A DNA stretch of 64,000 nucleotides from Larix kaempferi (GCA_027924585.1 BSBM01000007.1:14580001-14644000), one strand, 5' to 3'; shown: positions 39,197-51,933, numbered from the stretch's first letter. The notes: generated by a model not told the origin, from the letters alone. Translations and numbers: made by a program.

Positions 39197-39630
39197 GTAA
39201 AAGGTAAGCCATTATGGATCTATAGTAACTTGGTAATCATTATTTTGTATGCTTGAATGATGCAAAATGCAAAAATACTAGAAATTTATAGGAATGACAA
39301 TCATGCATCCATTGTTAAACTATCTACCGAGTCATCTAGATTCATGCCAAGATATCATAATTTGACTGAAAATTCATAAGTAACTTGAAGATAATGGTGG
39401 ATGATGCCAGGGAAAGGAGAATTTCAGTTTATATAGAAGCAAAGGATGAGAAAATGGTCTCCCAAACTAATCTTCCTCCAATGTGGGCCAAGCCACCATC
39501 CCCTATAAAATGAACACAGGTGCATGTTTCTCTCAGGTTCAATGAACATATTACACAACCTTCAAATAGTTTCAATCATATTTGGATTTCCATCTTAACT
39601 TCAAAGGACCAAAACTTGAACTAGTAAATT

Positions 39631-39828
39631 TGGAATATTTAAAATATATGTACAAAAAATCTCCACATCTAATAAACCAATACATCATTTACTTATTGCA
39701 TGATATTAGAATGGATGGACATGTTGTCTGGAATATTTAAAATATATCTACAAAAAATTTCCACATCTAATAAACCAATACATCATTTACTTATAGCATG
39801 ATATTAGAATGTATGGACATATTATTAG
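39631..39828. repeat. 98-bp tandem duplication
   Basis: The unit beginning TGGAATATTTAAAATATAT occurs twice at a period of exactly 98 bp with about half a dozen differences. Confidence 0.9.
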
Positions 39829-41960
39829 ACAACATTTGGAGAGTTTTTATAAGATTTGGATGTTCATTCCTAGGATGTATATGCGCATCCTACGAAAAAA
39901 TAGCCTCTCAAATATTTTTAAAAAATCAGATGGAAATTTTGGAATCAACAAGATAGGAGCCCTTGTAATTTTCTTTAGTCTCCAATGGAGCAACTCATTA
40001 CCCAAAATGTATTAGAATAATAAAAAGAAATATACTGCTAATTCCATTTCACATCAAGAAGAACGGGCATTAACTCTAAGTACTCTTAGCCACTAGATAA
40101 ATGGAAATGAAAGGAGATGAAATATTAGCAACAATACCTTCACGTTTGCTTGCTGACAAGAAGTATGAATACTTATGTGATTATTTTATTTAGAGGTGAC
40201 TTAAACAGCCACTAACCTACAATCAAGGCAAGAAACCATGTTCAGATTGATATATAAATAAAATAAAATAAAACTTAAAGATAGAGTATGCCAATCCCAC
40301 TATCATATATACCTCGAAATAGAACTAGAAAATATCCCACAACTGTTCAACTTTGTCCAAAATTCCCACACGGAATGCCACTGTTTAAACAAAAAAAACG
40401 AAATTGAAAACATGAAATTAGTAATTTACTCTACTTGTCTATTGGATGCAGAGTCCCATAGTTGTACAATATAATTAGTCAAGCACATGCAATAAAATTA
40501 TAAATGGACAAAAAGAAGAAAAATATGTGGTTTAAACCTTCCTTTATATACTCAGATATATATTATGATCAAAATTTGTCTCTTAGTAGACAAGTCACTA
40601 ACGAAACAATTGACATACCTGAGAGACATACCTGAGAGAGAGAGAGAGATAGGTAGCTGTAGGGCAGAGAGAGACAAATTCAGACCTCAAGGTATTAATC
40701 AAAACAGTCATAAGAGTAAGTAATAAAATAAAATTCACATCATATCCTATAATATATGATCAAGTTCATAATTATAGAGTGAGAGAGTCCAATATTTGTT
40801 GCAAAATTAACAAAATGAGAAAATGACCAATTACAATATCAGATAGACCTGAATTGCGATCCCAGGTTTGTTATAATTTTAATGTTATAGGATGGCTTTA
40901 CAGGGCTCTGTTTTTTTATAAATAAGACCCTAAGTCCCATATGGGTATAAATGGTTTTTGTTTGTATCAAGACTCTTGGACATCAATGGAAAAAACAAAT
41001 TTTATCTTAGTATATGTCTCCTTCTCTGAACCCTTGCTCTCTGTGGTATAAAAATTCCAGTTAGTCACGTATATTTGGAGTGGGATAATCACCTCCGCCT
41101 CTGGCCTTAATTAAGGTATTTAGAGCTTCGGATCAAGACATACACTGTTACCATGGATTGGCATGTTAAATGATTTCCTTCCCATACTTTTTCTTCATGT
41201 TTGTGCCTTGGGATGAAGTTGCATTGCATGTAATCAAGTATATCACCTGCGAGGGTAGACACATTTTGATACTTGGTTGCTTGCATAGTTTTCTAGCATG
41301 TAAGCAGAGAACAGCCACAACCATCAGTACCAGAAGATCCATACAGTACCTACATTAATATTTAGCCTTGGAATTTCTGCACTCTGGGATAGTTTTGAGG
41401 CATAGCACGGCCGGATTTGGAAGGGAGCACTACATTTATGTGAAGGAAATTTAGAGGACAAATTGGCCAAAATCTACAACATAATAAAAAACTTAATGTT
41501 CTTGCTGATAGACTCCTCCATCATCTATAAACCATCTCATTGGTAGAGGATACAAATTTAAAACAAGTACTCAATACAAATAGTAATCCCTAATCACCAT
41601 AAATTTGCCAAAATCTACAACACAATAAAATCTATAATGTTCTTGATGACAGAATCCATCAAATATGATCCATCTGTGGAGAATGCAAAGTTAAAAATTT
41701 TAAATTTCATTTGCTATATAAACAAAAAAAGTCCATCCATTTCATTGGTGGAGGATTGAAAATTAAAAGTGGAAATTTTGGTTTGCTATATAAACCAAAA
41801 AGGGCAATCTTGAAAATGGCACTTGGCAACAAGCATGCTCATTTAAGTAGCAAAATCAATTCTAGTTCAAAATCCTACATAAAATATGTAAGAACAACAT
41901 GTACCAGAAATGACTTAAGAGGAAAAAATAAAGGAAATAAAGAATTACAGAGGAACCTAC
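39829..41960. other. Intergenic DNA with minor repeats
   Basis: No supported gene. It contains a GA microsatellite at about 40634-40649 and a partly duplicated ~130-bp block (CCAAAATCTACAACA at about 41467 and 41609). A +-strand 62-codon frame at 41170-41358 has no known homologue that I can name. Later exons of the UTP14-like fragment were looked for on the minus strand here and not found. Confidence 0.4.
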
Positions 41961-43600
41961 CATAAAGGGTAAAGAAAGAAGCCCTGACTTAGGGATTTCT
42001 TTCTCTTCATCCCTCAATATCTTCAATGTCTCCTCTTTCGCCTTTTCTATGATCTCAAATTTAGGTTTACCATATGAACTTAGCGTAATTTCTGCATTAT
42101 CATCATCTTCATTGCTGCTCTCATTGCTACTACTTCTCTCATTCATAGAATGAATCTTTCTGCTCAACAAAGTATTAAAATGCAGTTGCTCCACTATGGC
42201 TGCTTGAGTTCCCTCATCCTGTTTCTCCAGTCCACATTTTAATACTCTCTTTTCCCATTTCGATGTATTTTTATGCTTCAAAGTCATTTGTTCCTGCACT
42301 TGAATAAAATATGTCACTATATGAAGTGAATTACTAATAGAATATGGATCAAGAGAATATATGAAAAAATTGTGTTACGAAATATCTCTACACGCTTGAA
42401 CTTTTGCTTCATGGCATATTCCTTTGCAGCTTCACGATTAGCAGGTGTTTGACCTAAACTTGCTTTTAACCTTTCCTTCTTTAACAGGCAGTGATATGTC
42501 TTCGGCTTAATATTTTTAATGTGCTTTGCTTTTAACTCATGGGGAAACATAAGATTCCACATTTTTGCAAGATAGCCCTGGCGTTCCCTTACTTGTTCAA
42601 CAATAAGCTGCAAAAGCTCAAATGTCAACATTTTTACAATCAACTATAACTACTTAGCACGTATATGCACCCATGAAAATTTATATATATATGAACCAAA
42701 ATTAGATGCTATGCATGGCCAAATACTGCCAGAAGCAATATAGACATTTTATAATATTAAATGTGCAAGATCAATCTTGTAAATAGAAAAGTTAATTCAG
42801 AATCGATAATTTCTACAAATACATGCAAAAAAATATTTTTTTAAAGGCTAAAATAACTCTATGGGTCAAATATCACAAACAATTAAAAATCAACACTGGA
42901 ACATGAAAATGAATGATATGGTATCTGTATAACTCATGAAGGAAGTTCTTTTGCAAATATCATGATCTTCAACATGCAACTAACAAAACATAGCAGAAGA
43001 GGTAGGAATAAAACAACTCTATCAGGTATATATACATAGAACTTTCATTAGTGATTAAATAGCAGTGGACTTGTATCTCTAAAATTTGTGACCACGGCCA
43101 TTATGCAAAAATTCCAATTGATTGAGAACACAGGAAATTAATTCAAAGAACATGAGTATACACAGTGACACACCTTATTTAATTCAAGCAACTCAACACC
43201 ATCACTTTTCTGAGCTTCCACCACACTTGTGCTCTGTAGCAAGCAATTTATTTATTTTTCCAATGCTGATGTTGGAGTAAAATCATATGCTCTAGCCCCA
43301 ATTCCAGTTTTCCCCGCATCTACCTTTTGATCAAGTTTGATAGTAGAAGCCTCCCTATTCTTCTTGATAATTGGTTTCCACTTAGTAACATCTTCTTTTG
43401 TGTGTACATAAGTTTCTTTTCTTTCCCGCTTATCCTTAACAACCTTAGGCAAGGCCTCCACGAGCATAGCATTCTTTTCTAATTGCTGCATCCTCTTCCT
43501 AAGTGAACCAAAGCTTGAGCTCCCATAAAGAGGGGCCATTAGATCTTGAATACTCATATTTTCATTATTGGGAATGCCAAGCATGCCCAAATGAGTTACC
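41961..43600 (-). pseudogene. UTP14-like (U3 snoRNP / small-subunit processome) gene fragment, 3 exons
   Basis: Minus-strand exons resembling the middle of UTP14, a nucleolar component of the SSU processome needed for 18S rRNA maturation. Exon A (about 43560-43174) holds MSIQDLMAPLYG, LRKRMQQLEKNAML, DVTKWKPIIKKNREA and VVEAQKSDGVELLELNK. Exon B (42607-42386) holds LKAKHIKNIKPKTYHCLLKK and AAKEYAMKQKFKR. Exon C (42293-41961) holds the family signature MTLKHKNTSKWEKR, then KSGLLSLPFM before a good GTAGGT donor. It is broken: an in-frame TAA at 43252-43254 replaces a Lys codon in exon A, and the donor expected after exon B reads AT instead of GT. N- and C-terminal exons are absent. Introns are kept, so it was copied as DNA and not through mRNA. 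Identification is firm; function is very unlikely. Confidence 0.85.
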
Positions 43601-44912
43601 ACTATCATATTGCTCCTTGCATCACATCCTCCAAAACAATATATGAACAGCTTATCCAATTGTTGGGAAGCATTGTTTGAACTTTGGCTGGTCCACAGTA
43701 AAAAGATCCAAGGGAAATAATACAGTGAATTAGAATATATGATGCATCCACAAATAGATAAAAGTACTAAGCGTGCTTGATATTTGGCAGCTAGCAGGAG
43801 AATTGCATAAAGCAATGCAGGAAATAGATTGTTTGGGGTAATTCTAATCAAGTGATCAATTGTGCAAAGCTAGGAGAAATTATCTCCTTCAGACAATACT
43901 CCCAACACTAGCTACCTCAAATGCATCACTAAAATGTTCTCATAAATCTAAAAAATATTCTGCTATAGAACGCTCAATAAGCTGGATCTCCTCTTCAAAC
44001 ATTCCCCAAGGTTGATTGTTCCATGATCGTATGCCCAGGTATGATCAAATGGACCAAAAATCACACAGTGAACCCTCATTAGCATCAAGTTGCTATGAGA
44101 TGCAAGCATTGGAGAAATCCGCTATGGAGAAAAGTGGAAGTGGGTTATAAATACATCAAGCCTTCAACATATCCTCTTTCGAGAATTTGTAACTAAACCT
44201 GAGATATTTTTTACAGGTTAAAAATTCTGCCACCTGAAGATAATAATAGAGTGATGTATAGAGATCCATTGTAAAATATAAGGAATCATGGGTATATAAG
44301 TTGGCCCTAACACTTCTTTGGACAGGTTGTCCCTCCTGATTTACTGGAAGAACAAGTCGGTTGCCTTACAAAATTTGACATTTCTAGATCGATCTCTGTT
44401 ATTCAGGTTTAAAATAAGGATGAAACTGTACCCCTTTTGCTGGCTACCTAGTTAACTTGTGCTCCTAACATTTCCATTGTATACAAGAATAAATATGACA
44501 CTATATAAAAACTGCAAATACTTTCTTAGACTACCAGGGACGAATCCAGTATGCATGAAATAAATGTCTCAACATACAGGTCATCCAACCTCAAAAGTGA
44601 AATGGCATTAGGTACATCAAAACCAAGCATAAATATGTGGACAAAATTAACACACTTTTGGAGGTTACCAATTTTTTGGGGTGTCTGATTGTGACTTCAA
44701 TTCAACTTTACGGGTCTGAAATAGCACAATTGAGAATATTAAGTACAAGAAAAGTTAGAACATGCTACTTACGTTTAATTAATAATTACTCCAACAAGAC
44801 AGATACGAGTTAAGAAAAATGACACAATAGTATAAATAACAATATATATTAAAGTACCTACAAATTCATATGGATGTACATAACAAACAGTAAGGTAAGT
44901 AAACATAGATAC

Positions 44913-45546
44913 TGTGTATAACATATTTTGATAACTCTCCTTCACTTTCAGCAAGTTCTTTTGAACCAACATATAATATCTACGAATCAGAAATTAAGGT
45001 TAAAATTTATTTAGATTAATCATGACACCAACAAAAGAAGTTACTCCATCCCATCAATTCTAGATACCTAATAACATGCAGATGGGAAAAAAACAAACAC
45101 ACCCTTTCAAATAATGCATACTTTAATTGGCTGATAAGCATTTGCGTGGATGACTGATATGTAGTTCCCTCGCTCCGCTTCATCAAAGCTTGTTTGAAAT
45201 AAAATCTTTATCTGCAGACAGACCAATTGAAGTAAATGTAAGGAGAAAACCAAGAAATTGAAATAAGTATTTGACAAGATTAGATAAGACCAAATAATTT
45301 TATTAATGTCCAACGAATGACCATACAAGGTACATCAGAATCAATACACAAGAGGGAGTGAAAATGCAACTCCTATAAAAGAAGAACTAATCTATGAGAT
45401 ATAAGACCTAGAAACCACAGTCTATCAACCAGTAGGGAGATACAAAGCTGGGAACTACAAATAAATCTGGAGATTCAAAGTGGATTACATCAAAGCAGAC
45501 TAACTTACCTGTTTAAAAATTGTTGACTTTCTAGACTCTCCAACAC
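44913..45546 (-). pseudogene. Heterotrimeric G-protein alpha subunit fragment, 3 exons
   Basis: Three short minus-strand exons with good phases. The first, 45546-45509, encodes the P-loop GVGESRKSTIFKQ. The second, 45211-45122, encodes [20 protein letters not shown] and ANAYQPIK. The third, 44979-44913, encodes ILYVGSKELAESEGELSKYV. These match consecutive exons of plant G-alpha (GPA1 type) from the nucleotide-binding P-loop into the helical domain. The P-loop Gly before Lys is changed to Arg (GESGKST to GESRKST), which should harm GTP binding. The start, the switch regions and the C-terminus are all missing. Splice sites GTAAGT and GTATGC are intact, so the piece was captured as genomic DNA. 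Confidence 0.82.
45275..45340. repeat. Dispersed repeat copy (GATAAGA...TTTTATTAATGTCC)
   Basis: Similar ~55-bp blocks occur at 45903-45957 in the same direction and at about 47583-47637 inverted. All combine AGATAAGA, TTTTATT(A/G)ATGTC and GAATGACCA or a close form. This may be a short MITE or SINE tail that has spread within this block. Confidence 0.5.
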
Positions 45547-45549
45547 CTA

Positions 45550-48500
45550 TAGCAATATATTTGGACAAAAAATTACCACCGCTTATCACAATGCAAGGAA
45601 AAAGAGGAGAACTAATGGTCATTAAATGACTAAAGAGTATATCAAACATCACATTAACCAGAGAAGAACACATTTCATGTATAAGGTTTAAAATTTTCCA
45701 TTCTCCTAATTTTTATGGATCATCAATAAACTAAAGAGACACCAGTATTAATCTTGAATGTGAATGGAAACAATAAGAGAAAAAATTTCTCAATCAATGC
45801 TCTAAGACTAACTCATTCACCCGAATTCTCTTCATCTTCCACAATTTAAAACAACTGGATGTGAATTTCCAAGTTTCTAGTAACAATAATTATAATACAC
45901 AAGACTAGATAAGATAAGATGAAATAAATTTATTGATGTCCACGGGTGACCAAGAGAATAGGTCAATTGGACTAGAAAATAAAGCAAGTCACAATTATGA
46001 TGAGAAAGCGCCAAGGATACTCCCGAGTTCTAAGAGAAAAAGAGCTACAACTGAAAAATAATAGTAGCAAATAATAAAAGGTAAAACAAGCATTACCTGT
46101 ACCTATAGCAATTTTTATCTTGGCATCCTGGTTTTATCTAATGACTATTTTATGCCATACAAGATCATTTTAGCAATTTTTTCCTAAAGAGCAGTATCAT
46201 ATCCCATTTTTTTGGATGGCCATATTATATTAATTGCATTATTTCCTTACAATGACCAGGACATTTCAATGGCAACCAATAGAAAATGCTTACGATACTT
46301 AATAGGTCATGAGGCCATTAATTACAAATTATATAACGAAAATCCAAATCCTATAACCTAAGATTTCAAACATGAAAAAATTACAAACTGACTTCCATAT
46401 CAACCTGCTCATTCAAAAATTTCTCCTTGACTATGCACATTGTTATAAACAAACATGTTCATCAAGTAGAAAATATCCAACATAAGAGCAACAAAGAGTT
46501 GTTTACGAATAGTTACTGACAAAATATTTGGTAAAAGATACAAATAATTCTAAATCTCTCAAAATTAGAGATAAGTTATCCTTGAATTTATGCCATATCT
46601 TGGGATCAATCCTTTCTCAGATTTGGAGGCAGGGGATCATCATCCAAGTAGCATAAATGCAGTCAAAGATCAACATCATATTTCAACACATAAATTGTGT
46701 AGTTCATTCCAGTTTCGAATGCAAGTGGAAATCAGAGGAATGAAGATCTGAAAATGGAGGCTTATTTCCATATTCAAAGGGCATTTTACTCCAACAGTCC
46801 CATATTTCCTGGCATGAATTAGAGATATCTTTATTTTGAGTTGATAATAAATTTTATTTCATGAAAGATGGTGAAATTTGGTATGATGTATCTTTTCTAT
46901 ATAAGCTTGAAACTTCTATATAAGATTGAAATTATGATGTAAAAGGGATCTTCCTCTTAGAAGGAAGTAGGGGATTCGAGAGGTGAGGTCTAGAGAGTTC
47001 TATATCACACTATGTATGCAAGGATAAGTTTTATTAGCAATATATACATGCTTAGGGATCTATCTTCATGTGAGATTAATTGTGCTTATCCTTATATCTT
47101 GTTTTCTACCTTTCATATTGAATATAGAGTTACTTTTTCACTGCATGAGTTGTCTCACTTTTCCATATCAAATAAAATGAGTTCATTTTGTGTATTTCCT
47201 GAGATTGGTGATTTGTATTCTATATTGTTTCCTATTTCAAAACATTATTTTGAATAGAAATTATTCATTCTCCATTGTTGAATTTATATTTAGCTAATGG
47301 GAAGTATGCTTTTGAATCAAAGATGTATTGCTTGTTGAATACTTGATTTTTGATCCTAGACCTCTAGCCTTACTTGACTTAGCTGAATATCAAAAACATT
47401 AAACCTTTTTACCAACAAAGGTACCTTAGCTTTGTGCCATAGCAACATGGTGCAAAATTTAGGGATAACATGCACATTCATATATATGGAGTTGGGTCGT
47501 CCTGCTCTCAGTTAAACTATGGATAATTTTATTAAAGTTGGGTACTCCCATCATATTGGATGTATCATCCAGTCCCATTGACCTACTTTTGTGGTCATTC
47601 TCTAGACATTATTAAAATTATCTTATCTTATCTGTTACAGGATGTTTTTTCCAACTCTTCTTTATCAAATGGGCAGTTCAGAATCACAACCTCCCAGATG
47701 ATGAACAATTGGGTGGAGGCATTATTCCAAAATATTATTGGGTCCATCTTTATATTAAGTTAGTTAATCACAAATACTATCTTCTTCCAACTACAACTAA
47801 CACTACATTGAATTGGGTATACCTACTCCCTTTTATCCCTTCTCTCTCTTGTATTTATGCCTCTTTACAACACACCTTTATTAGATGGATAGATCAGGAT
47901 CATATTCCCCCAAATGATGCACAATTCAATGGGGTATTTCTTCAAGATTTGAGCAGCTTATGTTGATGATTGGGTATTCATAAAACCTTCCACTTTTGTA
48001 TTGAGATGGCCATCACAAACCAAATCTCTCTTTTTACAACTACAATCGTTCCTCTATTGAGTTGGGTATGCTATCACCTAATTTTGCACTTTATTGTCTT
48101 TCTCCCACACCGCATGATCAAATTAAGAGAGGGTGTTTAAATGATGAAAATATTCACTTGTGGTTACTTGACACTATGGATAAGTGCCCTCATTATTGTG
48201 TTACTAGGTTATGCTTTACTAGCCAACATTAGTTTATATTATTCTAGGTGCTAAGGCCAACTTAGTCATTTATGTGGGTCTATAAGGATTAAGCCCCTCA
48301 TGGGGAAAGTTCCCCCACCTTTTAAGTTTTGTCTAAATATACAACTTATGAGTCTTTGTACTACTATCACAGATTCATTAATGATTGATTATTTTTCCAA
48401 AGTGCACTATATCTCTTGTGTTCTAGTTCAAAATTTCACTTCTCTTTATGTGATATGTTTCAAGGTTTATGTTGTATTGGGGTTTTTTGAAGTGTTCACG

Positions 48501-49955
48501 ATAGATCCATGATATCCTTATCATTCCAACACTTCCTTTGTGCAGAACTACAAAAACATGTCCTAAAGTATAGTGCACTATCTACTAGTATAAATCCTTG
48601 AGATTGAAATTCTTCTAAACTTAGTAACGGCAACCAACAACCAAATTAGAAAGAAAAAATATACTCTGGTGTTCATGAAAACAACTCTATCTTCACAAAA
48701 ATATAGTGTCCTCTCATCCAAGAATAGAACCTTTCTCTTCAAATTCAATTACATCAATTAAGACAAAGAAATCGATGGAGAAACAGTCTTGTTGTTTTTC
48801 AAGTTGAGAAAACGTTGAACTTAGATTTCTTGCATACTAGATCATACAAAAGTATTGTCTTCAAACGTTGAGGATACTACAATATTTGACATGCTGAAAT
48901 CAAGATCATCTTCAAGTTTATTGCTGCAAGTATTGCTATGACATGGTCCACTTCTAATTCAACAACAACATCATCAAGGGTTTAATCCACTGATGGTAAC
49001 GCACGACGCTATTCAAAATGTAACACATTATGTAACCAAAATGTAACGCCATTCCCCAAATGTGTGCCACGTTGTTCGAATGCCTTTAAATAAATAGCCA
49101 TCCTCCCAATGGCTAGATGCATGGAGGTTTCGAGCCGTTGAAAAGGTGCAACGCATACAGACAAAAATCTCAGAAAAAATCTCAAACAAAATTACTTCAT
49201 ACAGCCCTAGATTGATGAAGAGAGAGATCTGGCCACAATGTTCCTTTCTTCGCTATACTTATCCAAGTGCCAACTTTAGTTAGTTGGTGCTAAATTTGAT
49301 CATATAATACCATTCTATATAATTTAAGAATCACTAATTTTTTTTCTTGGAATGGCCTGGAGTTGTATCAGCTCTGGGTACATACAACAATCAACTAGAA
49401 AACGTAACCTAAATAAATTTGTCCCTAAAATGGATCTAGGATGGGTATGTAGAATGAATACATTTTTTTTGTCAACCTTGTAATTTTGTGAATTATGATG
49501 CCCTTCAGTATCAGAAACCATCGCCATAAAGTCTAATGCAAAAGCCAAGAAATGAATATCATTAAGCTGTAAACAAGAAGACAAATCCAATTTCAAAAAG
49601 AGCAATCAGTTGGTTGAGCATTAAATCCTAATGATAGCCATAACAATCTATGACTATTAGCATAGATAGAAAGCAGAAAGGTGACTAAGGTATTACATCA
49701 GAATACACTTATTGTAACTGTCCGGGAGAAAATTTTGTTTTGAAAGGAAACATCAATATTTTTAATAACCAGCAAATACTCACAAACATGCAACTAGCGT
49801 AAATGACAGACAAATTACATTCGTAAATTAGACATCGACTACCATACACAATATTTTTAAACAAAAACAGAAATGCACACAACGGTTCTCTCACACAACC
49901 TGAACACAAAAATATTTGTGTAAATTGTATATCCCAACATATATTTGCTTTCATG
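45550..49955. other. Spacer between gene fragments, no supported gene
   Basis: AT-rich DNA containing two further copies of the GATAAGA repeat. Frames on both strands are short and unrecognised, including a minus-strand 93-codon frame at 49324-49605. I looked for an upstream G-alpha exon and for downstream ADP-glucose phosphorylase exons and could not identify any. Confidence 0.45.
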
Positions 49956-49959
49956 TTTT

Positions 49960-50410
49960 CTATCCCAACTCTCTTGCATTATTAAGTCTGCATTCCACAT
50001 TAACTGGGACAATGGGAAGGCCAATGATCTGACTGTGAGAATGCCTCATTGATGCTCCTGTTGTGACTCCATCATTTTTGAAAACCTGCCAAACATTTAA
50101 TCATCTTTTAGAACAATGGTAAATTTTAATTTATTCCACGAAGAAGAGCCAGGCACTTCACAGTAGGGTGGAAAATCTATAAACTCTTTGTGCATGTTTA
50201 GCGATGCATTGAAATTAGGTAATGCATTGGTTGATTGAATATGGACATTGTCACAGAGTTACCTGGATGTATTTGATGATCTCATTGCTTGCAAGCTGTT
50301 GAACTCTTAATTTATATGCAAGTAAAACATGAAGTATACTTGATTCAGGCATGCATGACAAAGTCATAGAATGATCAGGAGTCTCAACAACTACATCATG
50401 AGAGTCAAAT
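49960..50410 (-). pseudogene. ADP-glucose phosphorylase / GalT-like (HIT superfamily) fragment, 2 exons
   Basis: Minus-strand exon 1 (50410-50263) reads FDSHDVVVETPDHS... and ends ...IIKYIQ before a GTAACT donor. Exon 2 (from 50085) continues VFKNDGVTTGASM, then RHSHSQIIGLPIVPVNVE, and meets a TAG at 49960-49962. HSHSQ is the His-x-His-x-Gln active-site motif of galactose-1-phosphate uridylyltransferase-like nucleotidyl transferases, and the context matches plant ADP-glucose phosphorylase more than classical GalT. Phases agree (exon 1 ends in phase 0). The N-terminal zinc-binding part and the C-terminal half are missing, and exon 2 runs into a stop soon after RLNNARE. It is a non-functional intron-bearing fragment. 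Confidence 0.8.
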
Positions 50411-51332
50411 CTAGTAAGGGTAGTATGAAGTGGGTCGGGAGAGCGATGAGAGAATTGGGTGTATGGATGATCCATTGAGAGAGATGGGTACAGTTTTTTT
50501 TTTATGACTCTAACGATCCAAGCTGAGGTTCTCTCCGAGATTCTGAAGATTTCAGGGGCACATACATGCTCATGGTTGAGACAGAATACACAGGGCCCTT
50601 GAGATTGAGATTGACAAGGGCCTGTATTGGATTTGAAGTCCGTGGGGCATTTTCCTATGGCGAGAGATATGATTACCCATTTGTCTAGAATTAGGTCATG
50701 TCACATCTCTGAACATCCAGTTATTGTTGCTGGTCCTTCCAGTCATGTGGCAAAGGCCCTCTAAAATGACCATGTTTGCACCATATAGATTTTCAACACT
50801 AATTAGAGTCCATGTGTGCCACTATTGGGTTTTCTAATTCCACAAATACTTCCAAAGAAACAAACATTTCCTATCCAACCTTTTACCTGCATACTTTGGC
50901 AAGAGCCCAAGCTTGACTCTCTGAAGACTAGAATGTCCAAAATTCGTTGCTTCAATAAAATATAACAAAATGGAATTGCCCCTAAAGATTCTTCCAATCT
51001 TTCCATATGCTCCTAAATTTAGATTTGGATCCCCCCCCATTTATCACCTAATGATCCATGGCCCTTTAGGAATATTTCCAACATGCCTTTCATTTTGGTT
51101 CTTGTAACATGCATTGTATGTATTTCCAGGTGAGTTTATATGAAGTATTTAGGTTTGATTTGTGTTATTTTGCAGCTTGCATTTGAGGATTTTGTGTATC
51201 CATGAAAGTTTCTTCTGAAGTATTTAGGTTTTTTTTGGATATTATCCAAAATTTTAGCCATACTATCTAGAATCTCCTACCTAGATCAGAAAAGATTCTT
51301 AATGAAGATTCCATCATTTGCATATTTGATCA
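50411..51332. other. Unassigned DNA, possibly more decayed LINE
   Basis: No supported gene. Minus-strand frames at 50803-51040 include LLPKYAGKRLDRKCLFLWKY, which weakly recalls the C-terminal region of plant L1 polyproteins. I cannot place it with confidence. Confidence 0.3.
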
Positions 51333-51475
51333 TATCTTTGTGTTTTCATCTTTTAGAATCTTAAATATTTTATTATTGGCACCTCTTTTTTGTAGTCTTA
51401 TGAAAATGGTCGCATTTCTATCCCCTTTCTTAAGCCACTGGATATTCAATTTCTACCTCCAAGTTTCAAATGGAT
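51333..51475 (-). mobile_element. L1-type LINE remnant (endonuclease/RT linker)
   Basis: The minus strand encodes KLNIQWLKKGDRNATIFIR followed by a basic stretch and KDENTKI. WLK(E/K)GDRN(T)xFF is the signature of plant L1-like LINE polyproteins between the endonuclease and reverse transcriptase domains. There is a stop just before it (WR*KLN) and another after KDENTKI, so it is a dead fragment. The copia LTR starts less than 200 bp further on. Confidence 0.6.
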
Positions 51476-51663
51476 CGCTAGGTTATTACATGTGAAAACT
51501 TCCAAAATATCTTGTGGCATTTACAGTGATCCATCTCTCTCCCCATGTATGTGCCAGAGAATAGATAAATGGTTTAGCAAAGATAGAGCCAGTAATTTTG
51601 ATATCAAGTGCCGATAGTGGAGATAACTTTGGAACATATCCCATTCGATAAATTCGTCACAGA

Positions 51664-51921
51664 TGTTGAAATGTAATTTCTCCTCCTATAGCTTGATGTC
51701 TGTAGGCATTTAATGTAGTAGGTAGATGTCGTTTTGGTCGCTGCATTTAATGCATGTAGGTAGGATATTTTTGTATTGTAGTTAATGTTAGTTGATCTTA
51801 TCCATCGCATCCCATATCCGGTTTTCCATGTATGGTTAATGTGTAGAAGAGCCTTGAGCTCCGGTTTTGTCTTCTTTCCTCTAAATACTCTGTTTTCATG
51901 CTCTGCCTCTGCACTTAAACA
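51664..51921 (+). mobile_element. 5' LTR of Ty1/copia element 4
   Basis: The start TGTTGAAATG and end CTTAAACA give a ~258-bp LTR, a normal copia size, directly followed by a primer-binding site. The 3' LTR lies beyond the window, so the left boundary rests on the TG end and the expected size only. Confidence 0.6.
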
Positions 51922-51933
51922 TGGTATCAGAGC
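51922..51933 (+). other. Primer-binding site of the copia element
   Basis: TGGTATCAGAGC, exact match to the initiator tRNA-Met type plant retrotransposon PBS, adjacent to the LTR end. Confidence 0.9.

Larger units (their letters stand above)
35755..39267. mobile_element. 3.5-kb segment bounded by identical 65-bp inverted repeats
   Basis: 35755-35819 and 39203-39267 are exact reverse complements over 65 bp, beginning TTTTGCATCATTCAAGC on the outside. Weaker similarity (ACTAGTC) continues inward. The interior has no transposase-like frame. It carries a TATA-like element near 37147 and repeated CATTCGGAC words (near 36830, 38200 and 38690). Perfect arms imply a recent origin or gene conversion. 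It could be a TIR transposon derivative, a foldback element or an inverted duplication. No target duplication was found next to the arms. Confidence 0.55.

Noticed and set aside
41170-41358. 62-codon + strand frame with PWDEVALHVIKYIT as a fourth captured gene
   Set aside because: No family could be named and no adjoining exon was found; strand is opposite to the three recognised fragments.
44690-44760. Exon-like minus-strand segment TRKVELKSQSDTPKNW between good splice sites
   Set aside because: Could not be matched to G-alpha, UTP14 or another family, so it is not annotated as an exon.
6263-51933. TGGTATCAGAGC-type sequences as tRNA genes
   Set aside because: They are only the 3'-end complement of initiator tRNA-Met next to LTR ends, i.e. 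primer-binding sites, with no cloverleaf.
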